A stretch of 64,000 nucleotides of DNA from Rhodocollybia butyracea (Eukaryota > Basidiomycota > Agaricomycetes > Agaricales > Omphalotaceae): contig JADNRY010000128.1 of assembly GCA_015501585.1 (NCBI GenBank), positions 110,313 through 174,312 on the forward strand. The letters run 5' to 3'. Under the pieces are notes generated by a model. The model was not told the origin of the DNA. It searched no databases and saw only the letters and a program-made list of their open reading frames with translations. Each line of letters opens with the position of its first letter. Position 1 is the stretch's first letter. Positions 1 through 12,577 of this stretch are shown here, one piece after another. Position numbers and translations under genes: made by a program.

Positions 1-3000
1 GTAGTGGTGACATATCTGCGGCTACGACGTGAGCGCCGGGATACGTGGCCGCTGCATCCGAAGCCCTATTTGCATATATAAGTACGCATCAAAGTAGGCG
101 GGTACATAACACTTGCCACGCGCCAGTCCCCGATCTATAGAAGCTGTATCAGCTTACTTTTCTCGTCAATTTGGACAGTCATAACTTACCCTAGTTCTAA
201 GATCTGCGAAGGGTTCCGGATGGGGGCGTAGGTGAGGCCTTTCAGGTAGCCTGCGATCCCATAGTGCATATCATCCAACCGACGTCTAATGAATTGTGAC
301 CTCAGTCAACAACTATTTTACGACTACGAAAAAAACTAACCTTTCAACTCCGGCTGAAGAGGTCTGATAAACGTATCCGGAAGACACGGAGAGACGTTCA
401 ATAATTAGCTGGTGATATCGTCCACAAGTGAATAGGGACTTACCGGTAGTGGATAAGGTGCAGGAGATGATGGTGTCAGTAATGGCAAGTAAGGCGCGGA
501 TGCCTTCACAAGCTGGGATTGGGTACTGAGAAGCCTTTGCCTGAAAGCGGGGAGCATTAGGAGTGAAGCACGTTTGTCTGCTGTGAGTTGGCGCTTTAAG
601 TAGATCAATGGTCTCGTCTTCACGACGTACACGAGGATGGGTAGTCCGATGTCGAGCAGGGTCGCTGATATATACCATTATTTATATCCGAATCCTTGCT
701 AAAAGTGCCTGGAGGCTCAAGCCGAAGGACCTACATGTTAATCTGCAGTAGCTCCCAGGATTCAGAACGCGTTCTAGCGTACAAACTGAATGGAACTGAG
801 CGTATTTGGCGTTGAAAATGCCGCAGAGTCTCGAAACAACCCGATAAAAATTTTCCTGTTTTTCATGGGAACAAGTCCTGGATCTGATGATGCATCTAAT
901 GATCTAACCGCGAGGCTCGTGCTCCATTTAATTTCGCTTTCAATGAATACTTGGCAGTTGAAGAAGAAACTTACTTTAGGCAATCAAGAGACGAAAAGCC
1001 AACGAGGCGCTCCTAGTAAAGATAGTAAAAGATACCGCAGTTAACGGTCAATTGAAAAGCCTACACCATCAGCGTAACCACCGACCGTAGCACGTTTTGT
1101 TTCCGAAAAAGTGCTTTCATTTCGTCAGTGAAGAAACTTACCAGAGACTTACTTTAGGCATTTAGGAGTCAGCAAGGTGGCTCTAATGATAGACAAAAAT
1201 ACCGTAGTTAACGATGAATTGAATCCCTACATACTACCAGTGTAAAAACCGACGTACCACGTTCCTCGAAAGGTGTATCGGTAGGACTAGGAGTGTATAT
1301 GCATGTGATAGCCTGTACATGGCAAGACATTGGTAGGATGCTTTTCTCCCAATTTGGAGATCAGCTAAGTCCCAGATTCGTCCGGAGCTAGAGTATAGTT
1401 CACGATTCCTTCTGTGGACCTTGGGATGTCTTCGTTTTGGTTCCCATTTTTTCCAAGGCCTGTAGCCGCACCTCGTTTTGTCTTTATCTGCTTATTCTTT
1501 CAAGTATTTCTACACCTGCCGAGTCAACGAGGCCATTGCCAGGAGTTCATCGAAGCTTCTGGCTCAGTATCGCTAGTTTCGGTCCCGACTACTGTGCAAG
1601 CTACACTTTAATCGTTTTCATACCTCGTTCAGTTAGCCTTGTCCATCCCTCTCAACCCAAGGGGCTTTTAGTCACTGTCAAACTTTGGGTCGCGGCCTCT
1701 ATCATTTCGGTGCACCTCTCACCCCTACTCACTCACCGTCGGCAGAATTGTTGAAAGGTGGAGCGAACGCAGCTCTCCCGATGGAAGTGTGCCTGCAAGA
1801 TACCCAAAGCTCATCAAGTCGACGTAGGTTATGCACACGGTGGCTCGCTATGATTTGCCCTTGAGAATCGTCTAAGGACATTCTCTTCTCCCGCAGCAGC
1901 AATTACTGTCTGCAGCACTGAGGAAGAGATAATCGCGATTTTATCCTCATCTTTATCCCTGTGAGTCGCCTGTGAATCGCCTGTCAACTATAGCGTAGTA
2001 GAAGCTCTACCCTTTCCTATGTAACAAAGAGTAATAACTTTGACTCGCCTTCGTTTCTTTCAATCTTTGCTATAGCACAATGCTTATCATGAACGTAGTT
2101 TATTCAAATTTACCCTCTTGTTAAGATACCAATCAAGCAATTCTAGGTCGGACTTTTGAGCCAGAAAAATCGTGCGGCGAGCACTGAGCGATCCTATCGC
2201 AACTGCCTCTGGTAATCGCTTTTCTTGGCTTGCGAAGCTCTCCGAGGGAAGTCCCTGTGGGACCGTAGGTGTTCTTCTCGCGTCACTGTCAAATCATTAC
2301 ATGAACGTGATATCCTATCTCTTAAACCGAAGACTGGACATTCTATTCTATGCTTATCTCTGTACCCTAGCTCCGGTTCGCAGGGATGTACACTTAACCA
2401 GATATTAAACATAGAACATAATGACCCTCGCCTACGTACCGTGATGGTCTTCTCGAGGGCTAGAGCCGTGCTGAGCCGTGCTGTGGCTAATGAATGGTGG
2501 CGTCGTCTAGCTTCCGAGCAACTTCACCTCGCTGTTAAACTTATGTCACATTTCTTTTCCGAATCGAATTTTGCCGCAGGTTTGTAGCCGGTGAGTGTGT
2601 GTCATTGTGGGCGCGTGCATCAGGCAAAAATGTTCAGTGAGACGATCGATCATGCAATACGTATTGGCATGTGTAGTGCTGTGTAGTGCTTTTTTCGCTG
2701 TTTTAATATTTATTGGATTGATGCCGCCCACACCATTCAATCCTTTGAGAATTGTATCGAATTTTGCGGAAATTCTGCGAAGGACTGTTTTGAGCTTGTG
2801 AAATTGCTGGTACCACATGATCTTGATTCGAGAGAAGTGCTGTAGCCTGTAGGCGCTTATCGGCGCTTATTCGAGGATAAGATAGGCCCAACATGAGAAT
2901 CAGCAGATCTCCATACGCATATATCCATACTTACTTCCGATTCGTATTGCTGATTCTGTAGTGCCACTTAGGTTTTTGAAATTACAAGTTCCCTCTAAGT

Positions 3001-5483
3001 ACATGTCCCAACTCTGAGTCAAAGAAACCCTTGAAGGAACCTTCAGACCTCTGAGAAGTCTAACCCTACGGACTCTTCTTTTGAACAGTGACTGAACAGT
3101 GAGCACAAGGCGAGATCCAAGAGAACTCAGGTGAATCCAGATGCTGCGTCTGTCTAATGTTGCAAGCTTCTGTTGAAAACCAAGCTCAAGAAGGATAAGA
3201 GTTCACCTTCAGAGATAACAAACTTGATAACAACAACAACAATGATAAATGTCATGTTCGAGTTCATTCTGTGAATGGCAAAGCAATCGCACAGACGCAG
3301 CATGTAGCCAGGCTGCTCTTGCTAACACTCTTCTTCCTGGCGGTGCAGTCCCTCAAGATGCTTCGGTGGCTCATAAAGACAATTCAGATGTGAAATCAGG
3401 ACTTACAATTGATAAAGACAAGATAAAGAAGTATCAGAAGTTCATAATTTCCTTGGCACTTCTTCAAATCAGAATTCTTTCCTACCCTTGATCCCACAAA
3501 ATTGCTGCCATGCAAGACTTGATGAGCCTTGAAGATGTAGCAAGATGAGCAGGGGCAAGAAGGGCAGGTACCTCAGACCTTCAAGGTTGCGGGGACATGT
3601 TGCTCCTTGCATCAGGTCCAGATTGGGTCCAAAGCCAGCGCCCAGAGTTTCAGCCCAAAGAAGTTGTCTGTGACTCCTCCAAGTGTTCACAGATTATTTA
3701 CCGATATCAGCTATCTGTTTTGCCTTGCATTACCCTTGGCTCCTGAATCCCTCAGGCACGTTTGCTTGGCCTTCTATGAGAGACCGGAGTGAACTGCGGA
3801 TTACTGACAACTTATTCAGTTTACTTACTGTTTACTCCAACGACTTGGATGTAGTCACAGTAGTCACCCACTGACAATCAACAGGCGGGGGACATCATGT
3901 TTTTTTTTTTGACCTTGGCGGTTTTTATTATTGATCAATTTGATCTGAACCAAATTTTCAGGTTTAGCCCAATTTTCATCTAAACTTGTATATAGCCTGG
4001 ACGTAGAGTCGGCGTTTCTACCCGCAAAACATTAGATGGATTCGAGTTTTCCGGCTCATTCACTTGAGACACATCAGGAGTATGGTCGACGATGTAACCT
4101 TCTAAAAATGGCCAAATTTATTCAAACGGCAGCCATGAACCCGTGAATGTCCCCAGCGCCTATTGTCCTGTAGTGGTAGTGTAACCGATTTGGTTCCATT
4201 TCGGAACTATCAGAGGAGCCCTAACCTGAATCGCGAAGTTGGTATAACATTTCGTCGCCAGAGGTAAACACTGAGGTAATTGGACTGCTCGACAGTTCGA
4301 CATCGTAGCACTTAACTTGTGCGCACTGTTTGTCATGTCGTCACCTCTTGCCTTTTACATACAACATATGTATGACTCGGAGTAGAAATCCACTTACATA
4401 TATTTTGTAAACAGAGTCTTGGCATGTTGGCTTCAAGGGAAAGTTGAGCAACATGCTGTTTTCATTATCCGACCTCGAGGATCGGTCGAAGCCCAGTTCC
4501 GAGCCCATAGAGCCCATCGAGCATTCGACCGGTAATCGATGAATGGTAATCGATGAATGAATGATCCTTGTGAAGAGAATTTTGCTTGTAGTCGGTGAAT
4601 TGCGTTTCAGAGCCGATTCAGATGTATCATAAGTTATGATTACTACATACTATGGTTGTAAAATTACTTAACTTGCCTGAATTTGAAGAGCGATTGTTGA
4701 GAGATTGGTTATTATTACGACCGCTCGTTTCCATACCTCTCACTAAGATTAGTGTATCCATGCAGCATGCATTCCATGCCTCTGTTTTCTACGTCTATTT
4801 CCGACTACCTTCATACAGTAGGACCCGTAGCTCCACAGATCCCTTCCAAACATACTTAGGTGTACTACCTAACCATGTCATGCAGCGGGAACTAGGAGTA
4901 GTTCCCCGCGCCGTAGTACATAGCTGTAGACTTGTGGTGCTCCCAAATGCGGTATAACAGAGATGTAAACCTCTCGTGTAGCGTCGTATGACCCCATATC
5001 TTTTGAAGGGAAAGGGACAATTAGTCGTACATCGTGTATCGTTACTCCGATATGTACATCAGAAATTCAGAAACTCGATGCGTGGTACTGAGTACTGAGG
5101 GGTAATATGCTATCGTGTCATCGTTGCCGCTTTGAATTTTACTACTGGTACTTTACCCGCCTGAAGCTCCAAAAATGAGGCGTTTTGTTAACTGATAGGA
5201 GTTCGCCCTAGAAGAGCAATCGTTTTGCAAGCAAGTACTATTCAAAATCATCCCGAATTCGAGCTGAATATCTCAAGATATTATTTGCGTCCAATGCGTT
5301 GGCTAAAACCTGCTAAAACGCGAGAAAACGCGTCGTGCGCCACAAGATGAAACGCCAAGGCCTAGTAATGCCGTTGGCGGCAAGTTGGCGGCCTTGTTTT
5401 TGCAAATTGAAATAGAGTCGGTCATTGTTGCCGAAAGCTTTTTACCTCACTAACCTTCGCTTGCATCCTCTCACCTAACTACC
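1..5483. other. gene-poor 5' region
   Basis: I see no convincing gene here. Open frames are short, overlap on both strands and lack a family signature, a signal peptide or a splice pattern. Between about 2.9 and 3.8 kb the base usage looks different (many CAG, AAG and ACAAC words), which could be a decayed mobile element, but I found no terminal repeats or polymerase motif. A run of about 12 T lies near 3900. One short direct repeat (970-1100 and 1147-1263) is listed separately. Confidence 0.5.
970..1263. repeat. imperfect direct repeat, two copies
   Basis: Two diverged copies of about 120 bp lie next to each other (about 970-1100 and 1147-1263). Both begin with CTTACTTTAGGCA, share AATACCG/GATACCG followed by AGTTAACG, and end with ACCGACxxxxxxCACGTT. 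No coding capacity is evident. Confidence 0.6.
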
Positions 5484-6239
5484 ATGGTCGCCCCAGCTTT
5501 TTCGTCTCTTTTCTTCGTTCTCTTTGTTTCTAGTGCTCGCGGCACTGCGATTCTCAGACGTGACGATGGTTGCAGAAGCTTCCCCACTTCTGGTGTTCCC
5601 AATAACAACAATGCTTTCGAGTTATGGGCTCAATTTGAGGATAAGAGTACGATACCGCTGGCTCTCAGTACCTTCAGCACGAGCACGACCAATGTCCAGG
5701 AGGTTTACCTTGCTGTAAATTCGTCTCTCGAAGTTCCAGAATCAAGCTTATTCCATATCTCTTTTAGCCCACCGGACTCGCTGGAGAGATTGTCGCGAAC
5801 CTCTTCACGTTGAAGAACTCGGGCCTTGTTTCCTCTGGTTCTTCCGATGATTCTGGCACCAATACGACATGGGTTTCTAACAGTGTTGATGCGGGTGGTC
5901 CTTTCCCTTTTTCATTGTCGGATCCAACGGTGGATGACGGTATCGCTGAAGACTATTGTGAAGTGGTACGTGTCCGCTCTTTTCTCCATTCAGTACCGTT
6001 CAACTAATCCCTGTACTTAGGCCAACACTGACCCCGCAGGAAGCATAGTTGACGGCCCATTACTTGCTGCCGATGGCGCCACTGACGGATGGGCTATCTG
6101 TAACAGGACGGATAACGCTCAATATCAGGGTGTGGTATTCCAGCCTGCGAGCTACAGCTCGGATTACGATTTCGATTTTACCACTTGCCAAAACGTGGCT
6201 ATCTACTTGCGGTCTTCAGCACTAGGCAACGCTCCTTGA
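5484..6239 (+). CDS. small secreted protein of unknown function (3 exons)
   Basis: The exons resolve exactly at 5484-5702, 5768-5965 and 6021-6239, with GTTTAC/TTTTAG and GTACGT/CTTAG introns of 65 and 55 nt. All exon lengths are multiples of three, giving 211 residues. The first 20 residues (MVAPAFSSLFFVLFVSSARG) form a clear signal peptide. They are followed by an LRRDD stretch that could be a Kex2-type processing site. The mature part is acidic, rich in Ser, Asn and Asp, with several N-glycosylation sequons and few cysteines (CRSF, DYCEV, AICNR, TTCQN). I do not recognise the family. It is probably extracellular. The ATG in ACCATGG context and the in-frame splicing make the gene model strong although the function is unknown. 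Confidence 0.8.
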
Positions 6240-7440
6240 TTGCCTTGCCCATTTACTTGGAATCCCCGAGGGGCTAGACTTTGGACAATCAATCTTCGTA
6301 CTTTTATTTCGTGACATTTGGACTTGTTTATTTAATTATTCTTCACGACCCACATTCCTTCCGAAACCTTCCCTCGTTCACCTACCTTCGTTTGACGTTG
6401 AACTGTCGGAAAAGAACTGTACAGTATATCCAGGATACGGTAATTTCCCGGTTGTTTGCTTAGTATTTTTGGCCTGACGACTGGAGTAGACGAAATGGTG
6501 TCCTGCCTTTGCTTAGGATTCCGACACGCGCCTCAACAAATGGTAGGTGTAGACTCTTCAGTGCTACTATGTTGCTATGCTTGACCAGCACCCTTTTGAA
6601 TCAGACCGTTGCTTGATTATGCACTGCGTGTCTATGAATGAGCTGCGATATTCGTTTACCTACCTCCGTTGAACTCTCGGACATCAACATACAGTATGTC
6701 CAGAACAATGTGATCTCCTGGTTGTTCACTTAGTATCACTTCCGGCACGACGGCTAGAGTAGATGAAATGGCGTCCTACCCCTGCTTGTTCCTTGACACG
6801 CTTTCCAAGTTCTAGCTGGACTCTAGTTGGATCGACAGTTCAGGCCCAAAGCCTTCCAGATAACACTTATAAATGATTGTCTATCCAATCGCGTTCTTGC
6901 ACAGAGTAAGTGGCTGGTACTACTTTCTGCTCCAAATTGAACCCGGTTCCAACTACTATTGACAGTTTGGGCCCGCCCATAATGCGTATCCACAGCTACA
7001 CCTGCGGAAGCCGAGGTGTAGCAAACGGTGAGTTTGGTTCGCCATAGTGTTGATAGTGTTGCTTCGAATTAGCTGCCACTGCTTGTAGGACATTCAAGGG
7101 GATGTATATGCACAAACTGAATACAACGAAAATCAACGTTGAAGTCGTCGGAGCAGACTCTACAGCAACGGGTTGTTCCTCTCATCTCACCATGGTCGCA
7201 GATAAGATGGCGTTCGTACCCGCACTGGACTAATCTCTGGATCCGGCGTTCAACCTTCAACTCTCAAACCGTGCCGTGCACTAAAAAATTCATCCTTCTC
7301 ATTTTTGGAATAATATCACCAGCTTTGACCTTTCACGGCTGCGATTGTGGAGTCGTTTGTTCCTGAAGAGCAATCAAGCTATTCCTAGAATTCCGAGTTC
7401 TTATATACCAGCTACGTAGAGTATCATTGCGAAGCACAAG
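6240..7440. other. intergenic region with a direct repeat
   Basis: No gene is supported here. Two diverged copies of a segment of about 140 bp lie at 6367-6520 and 6658-6795. Shared landmarks are ACCTACCT, CAGTATxTCCAG, GGTTGTT and the AGTAGAxGAAATGG stretch. The second copy lies just downstream of the first, consistent with a local tandem duplication in the 3' flank of the secreted-protein gene. The remainder shows nothing. Confidence 0.5.
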
Positions 7441-8522
7441 TTATTGCTGAGATTCATAGTCGGGTGGTATATCATTGGCCACTCCTCGTTCTTCGATCCT
7501 TTTCACTATCTGTATCAGCAAGGAAATCTGTTGGCGTAGTGATACCTCCTCTTCATGGCTGCTACTCGCTCGATTCAATGCTTCCTGGGTCACACGGAGT
7601 GCCTCGTGGGCATCCATCCGAGCACGCTCTCGCTCCTGCATCTCTGATTGTTTGGATTTGGTAACTAGTGGTATGTTTATATCTTAAAGCGAGTATTCTT
7701 GTATCGTAAAAGATCATAAACTCACCTTTTGTCGGACGGGAAAGGCTGCGAATCATCGATAAAGGGTCTGGGCGATCGGGCATATCATGAGAACCTGGGG
7801 GATCACTAGAACGACACAAAAGTATTTAGGCCGGTCGAGTATGTTTCCAGACAGTACACCTACAAAGGAGAGATGGCGTCCCGCACATTCTTCAAGTTGA
7901 TCCGACGGGATTGTCTTCTCCGTCGCCTTCGGACCAACCACCATGTGAGGAGGATCAATAACAGTCCTCCGACGATCACTCCAACCAGGAAACCTATGAA
8001 TGATTTGTTAGGCGAATCAACCAGGCGAGCATTCTTCTTGGAGGGTAAGGGTATTGGTATAGGGGGAGAGGTTGAGGCTGGTATCAAGGATGTCACGGTG
8101 GTTTCTACAGCAAAAACCCTAGTAATTGTGTTACCCCCTTGAGTTTGCGTAGTGAATCCTTCATTAATCTGACAATTTACTGCTGTGGCTACTGGATTGC
8201 AGAACCCTGTCAAGCCATCATGGGTGTCAATTACCTGGAACCCAGATGCGGACACAATTAAAGTATTGGTCTTCACAATGAAAAGGGAGTTGGTGGGTGA
8301 AACTGTCTCTACTTGGATGTAGGTCGTTGCCGCACCATCGTCCAAGACCCCAACCATTTGCAATGGTTCAATGCCGATGAAATCAAAATTCATTTCGAGT
8401 GTGAGGCTGGATTGAGAGTAGACGTAGCCTTTCAAACGAGTTCAATTACGATCGTCGCATTCCAGCTCAGGCTTACCAGTACACAATAGTATGAACACTA
8501 GCTTGGGAAAAGGATAGGCCAT
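7441..8522 (-). CDS. single-pass membrane protein with signal peptide and PPxY tail (4 exons)
   Basis: The exons on the minus strand are 8477-8522, 7864-8428, 7726-7805 and 7441-7664. They total 915 nt (304 residues) and keep frame across GTAAGC, GTAGGT and GTGAGT donors. The N-terminus (MAYPFPKLVFILLCTG) is a signal peptide split by the first intron. Residues about 17-158 form an extracellular Ser/Thr-rich part with a CNP...VNC cysteine pair, followed by a Pro-rich linker. A 23-residue transmembrane helix at about 159-181 (GVIVGGLLLILLTWWLV) is followed by a run of arginines (RRRRRR), so the C-terminus should be cytoplasmic. The tail contains a charged, probably coiled-coil helix (QERERARMDAHEAL) and ends in PPDYESQQ, a PPxY motif of the kind bound by WW domains. 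This architecture is common in Agaricomycetes, where it is annotated as hypothetical. I infer a cell-surface sensor or adaptor; ligand unknown. Confidence 0.82.
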
Positions 8523-10598
8523 AGCTTCTCGCAGAAGAGGGTAAGGATGGTTTGGTTTTGCATGCTGTATAACTACAACGGCTATTATAGTACTGGTACA
8601 GCCCATTCTTCATACGATTGATTGACCCCCTTGAAGATTATATCTTCAATATATACCAAGGCGAGTAACTAGCTACCAGTCAATACTCAAGACTGAGTCA
8701 AGTCTTCATGGATACCCACCCCTGCTCCGGCAGTAATTTCGCGATTCCAATCAAGATCATGTATTTTTATGATCATCTGCCAAGTTCCAACCGGATGGTC
8801 GGGGAGGATAAGCTTGAAGCTTGAAACCTTGCGTTCCAATAAAGCTTGCGAAGAAGTTTCACCTGAATAAAAGCCTATCATACTGTCAGAACTTAGAAAA
8901 TGGGATAGGCTTAAAGCCTTGTGTTCCAGTAAAGCTTGCGAGTAGAAATTTCACCTAAATTAAATCCTATTATACAGTTACTGTCAGAGGATCAAACCAA
9001 GAATAAATGATCGATATGGACTACAAGTCGATGATCAGGATTAAGTACCTTAAGCACAATGTTTTGAACAATGGAGAAAGGTACTGGTCGGCAACCTCGC
9101 GATTTCTTGTGTTTAGTTAGATATTTTATTGACGCGCCCAAACCATTCAATCAATTCATTCACGAATTATCGAATTATCGAATCTGCGACATTGCTGCCG
9201 CTGCTGAATTGCTGATCTTAGTGTAGAATTAGAGCTGTGGAATGCTCTTCTGGGACCTCCCTTCGAGATTAGGGCAACGAATTTACGACGCTTTCACCCA
9301 CGCACCGTTGCTGTGAATCTGCATGCCAAACGATGACCGTCTCTTCCCAGGACTCGCTGCTCCAATCTCGAAGGGGGGGGGGGGTCCAGAAAGAGTACTA
9401 CACAGCTCTAAATTTTACACCAAGATCCGCTTCAGCAGCGGCGGCAACGCCATCATGTTCGAGACAAATTTTGAATTTCGACACCGTTTATGTGCCTGGA
9501 TTGCGTGCTTACTAGCACTCCATCGGTTCGGCCAAGAAGCTTCGTCTAAGCCTCACAACCGAACAGCGTCCTACACAGAATATGACACGAAAATTCCACG
9601 CCGGCGATGGTCTGCGTTGTTATCTGTTGGCTCGTGCGAACCTGTCCGAACCCTTCTCTGTCAATTATACACAGAACATATTGGCGCTCTTACATCTTCG
9701 ATCCCGCGGCTATGACCATGGTCGGCGATGGATATATTTCTATATTTGTAAGACTATCGTCTCAAACATTCGAACAGTTAAGCCTGCAGAGAGCGGCACC
9801 AAAACAACACAACACTTGACCGCGTGAGTCAGTGTAACGCTAGAGTGACAGAGTCACCGTAGCGCAACACGGGAAGTGTGAGAGAAGAGGTAAGCTCGAT
9901 AGAACCGTTGTAAACCGGGGGGAATTCGATTCACGAGGACCTATCTACCTACAGCAAAGTACTCTACCTTATATACCTTTCTTGAGACCTATTACTATAA
10001 GTAGATATTATATAAATACGAAACGAGTAAGTAAAGAGCGAAATATCTACTAAAGTTCGATGAGTAAACAAAACAATTAAGGAAAGTGTTAGACGCCTGC
10101 GTAACGAGTCACAACTCCGTTACAGTCAGCTTGGGACTGTTGAACCTTCCTCTCGACGACGGAGATTTTGACAGGTAAGACATCGATATATTTGTATCCT
10201 TAGTCCACCTGAACTGCTCTTGTACTGTACTTGCGGGCCGTACCCCTACTACTACCCCCTCGACCACTATTGCTCAAGCTTTGAAACTTGAGATAAGCAG
10301 CAAGTTTGACCAAGGGGGACAGCTTGAAGATGCTTTCATAAAACAACAGAATTCAATAATCAATTCTCAATATCCTCTGATGAATTCTTATGCACTGCTC
10401 GTTTTCCTTGATTCAAACGTTCACCGGCACCAACAGTGAAAGACGTCGATGAGGTGGAAACCTCAAAAACAAATTTCCAAATAGAATTATAGAAATAGCC
10501 AAAATCTCCAACAGCGAACATTTCTCAGAGCTCGAGCACTGCTCGAGTCTGAAGATATTCTAATAATTTGAGACTTCTGGTATATTTACAAGCACTAT
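8523..10598. repeat. left copy of a tandemly duplicated segment, non-coding part
   Basis: From about 8690 the sequence matches about 12620 onward: GGATACCCACCCCTGCTC, the GATCATCTGCCAAGTTCCAACC stretch, the CGAATTATCGAATC stretch and the GAATGCTCTTC stretch recur in the same order. Plus-strand open frames at 9323-9715 and 13348-13629 are in equivalent positions, but reading frame and length are not conserved, so I do not call them genes. A run of 12 G near 9373 corresponds to only 6 G in the right copy. Confidence 0.65.
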
Positions 10599-11472
10599 TT
10601 ACGGGTTGCCCGGGAGGGATTGCGCCATGCTAGGGCCGATGCTGGGTAGGAGGGGTTTCTCAAGAGGTTTGGTATTCTCCTTCACTAGTATTTCCGCGTT
10701 CTTCAGTTTCTCTTTCACCAATGCTTTTGGAACGAACATTGTCCGAGTTGTATAGGACCCACGCTTCAACCCATCAACAAGGATGGTTTTGTCGAGTTTA
10801 TTGTCACGGATGTCAGAAAACGTATCTGTGATCTCTGATACGACTGGTTTCACTCTGAACTTGTCCTTGAATCTCTGCATCTTTGTCGGTCGATTTTGCT
10901 TGCGTGTAATTTCCCTCATCAGGTGGTTGATATATTTCTATACCTAATGTCAGCACGCTGTAAAGACTTTGATGAAGGCAAGTGCACACCACGTCAGCCT
11001 TCTTTATGAGCTTTGAAAAATCGGACAATGAGATGGTCCAGGCGTGTTGCTACATTTCATATTTGACCAAATTGACATCAAGAAAATGACTGAATGCGAA
11101 CCTCGTCTATTACCGCGCCTCTAATAGCACAATATATGTCAGCAAAATTATCTCAGACGATAGGAGGACACTGACTTCGATGTCTTCTTCGTTAGTCGCG
11201 GATGAAACAATACATACTTTGAAGCATCCATGGGGAGGCCAATGTACTGGGAAACGTTACTTTTTTAAGGAAGGAGCGATGTCACGATTACTTACCTCTG
11301 CAGCCTCGTTACGAAGAATAGGATATATTTTAAGCAACACATTCTCGTGGACCTCTGAGACTGGTGGATGCGGCGTAACCCTACTAGTACGAATTGGCTG
11401 CGCATGAATGGATAGGCTGAAGAGCGCACATGCGGACACGAGGCCGAGGATTCTTTTGAAAGTCGAGATCAT
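10599..11472 (-). CDS. secreted protein of an unrecognised tandem-duplicated family, copy A
   Basis: The start ATG is at 11472, opening a signal peptide (MISTFKRILGLVSACALFSL...HAQP). The first exon ends before a GTAAGT donor. The next exon carries EYIGLPMDASKYVLFHPRL. A tiny exon of about 19 nt (coding roughly GAVIDE) follows, then an exon with LSDFSKLIKKADVVCTCLH. The last exon, in another frame, carries GSYTTRTMFVPKALVKEKL and ends at 10599. The junction into the last exon is unresolved. Copy B (14010-14883) has the same order of exons and the same conserved blocks, which is the main evidence that this is a gene. I do not recognise the family. The donor after the FHPRL exon is GTCAGT, weaker than the GTGAGT of copy B. 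Confidence 0.6.
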
Positions 11473-12274
11473 AGCGTATAGGATTCCAGAAAAGAAAGAG
11501 ATGGCAAGGCAAATTTCGAAGACCAGCTTCAAAACCTTGGGGCGTTTTCGGGCCACGCTTTAAGTAGTACCAGTAGCGATACGCAATATCAGACATTAAC
11601 ATCGGACAAGTAAACAATCTGGATCCGAGATCGGCGAAAAGACCGTGATTGTTAATCAGAGATGGAGTGAGGTCGCCTGATCTTTACACGCTTGAAATAG
11701 TCGGAAGAGGCCTGTTCAAGACAAGCCGTGTCCTGACACCGTACAGAACGTTGCAAAGCTGTGGAAAGACCTTTGAGCGTACTGGCGAGGTTCTACCGAA
11801 TCTCTCTTTATCTCTTGAACTTTCCAAACCAGGATTAAGTATTCCAGCCTCCCAGCCAGCTCCAGCCTCCGAGCTCCAGCCCCGCACCGTCATCTTCATT
11901 GGCATCAATTGCGTGGTTAGAATTGAACAGCCCTCACGCATTATTGATGTGTTTGGCGTGTTATCGATGTTATCCTCCATTGTCGACCACTTGGGGTCGG
12001 CGCATGATGCATGGGCGCTTGAGAACTCAGAAATGATAGTGGTAGTGTAAACCGACGTGGTCGACGCAAGAAAAGTTTTGTGGTTCAGAATCAGAATTCT
12101 TCCGCCAGCTAGGCGCCAATCGAATTGCTCAGTCACGTGATAATCATCATTTCAAAAACAATTTCCAAATAGGGAAATCTCCACGCAACAAATTAAACAA
12201 TTCTCAGAGCTTGAGGCTGAGTGAGCACTGCTCGAGCCTCTCTCTGCATTCTAATAATTAGAGACCTACAAGCA
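11473..12274. repeat. 5' flank of copy A, duplicated upstream of copy B
   Basis: The segment around 11,690-11,830 (GTACAGAACGTTGCAAAGCT, then GGCGAGGTTCTACCGAATCT) recurs at about 15,080-15,210 upstream of copy B, so the duplicated unit includes promoter sequence. Open frames on both strands here overlap each other and are not conserved in the other copy; I do not call a gene. Confidence 0.5.
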
Positions 12275-12577
12275 CTATTCACAGAAAGCCCGGGGGTGAC
12301 TGGTGACCGGTGACCGGTGATCGATGATCTTCTCCGGTTCTTTTAGGCTGCAGAGCCGAGGTGGGGGTTCTGTATTATCCTTCACTTCCGTAAGTTCCCC
12401 TTTCACCAACGCTTCTGGAACGAACATCATATCCGGATCCCCTTCACCGGATGGATTAAGGATGGTTTTGCCGAGATTTTCGGAATCGATGCTACTAAGC
12501 AAACGATTCTTTGGAGCTTCCGGTGGTTGTGCATGGAGTTTGCCCTTCTTCAACTTGCCCTTCCATTTATCCCACAA
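12275..12577 (-). pseudogene. 3'-terminal fragment of the same secreted family (third copy)
   Basis: This minus-strand frame resembles only the last exon of copies A and B: GDPDMMFVPEALVKGEL lines up with the SYTTxxMFVPKxLVxEKL block, and the neighbouring KTILNPSGE with KTILVDGLK. No signal-peptide exon or YIGLPM exon lies upstream before the next repeat starts. It therefore looks like a truncated remnant at the junction of the two duplicated segments. The flank at 12,140-12,270 also repeats the 10,480-10,590 flank of copy A (TTCTCAGAGCT, CACTGCTCGAG, TTCTAATAAT). Confidence 0.55.

Noticed and set aside
2900..3800. Possible decayed retroelement
   Set aside because: Base usage differs from the surroundings, but I found no long terminal repeats, primer-binding site or polymerase motif.
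9323..9715. 130-residue plus-strand open frame, with a related frame at 13,348-13,629
   Set aside because: The frames lie in a duplicated segment but frame, length and termini are not conserved, and one contains a 12-G run. They have no signature or splice pattern.
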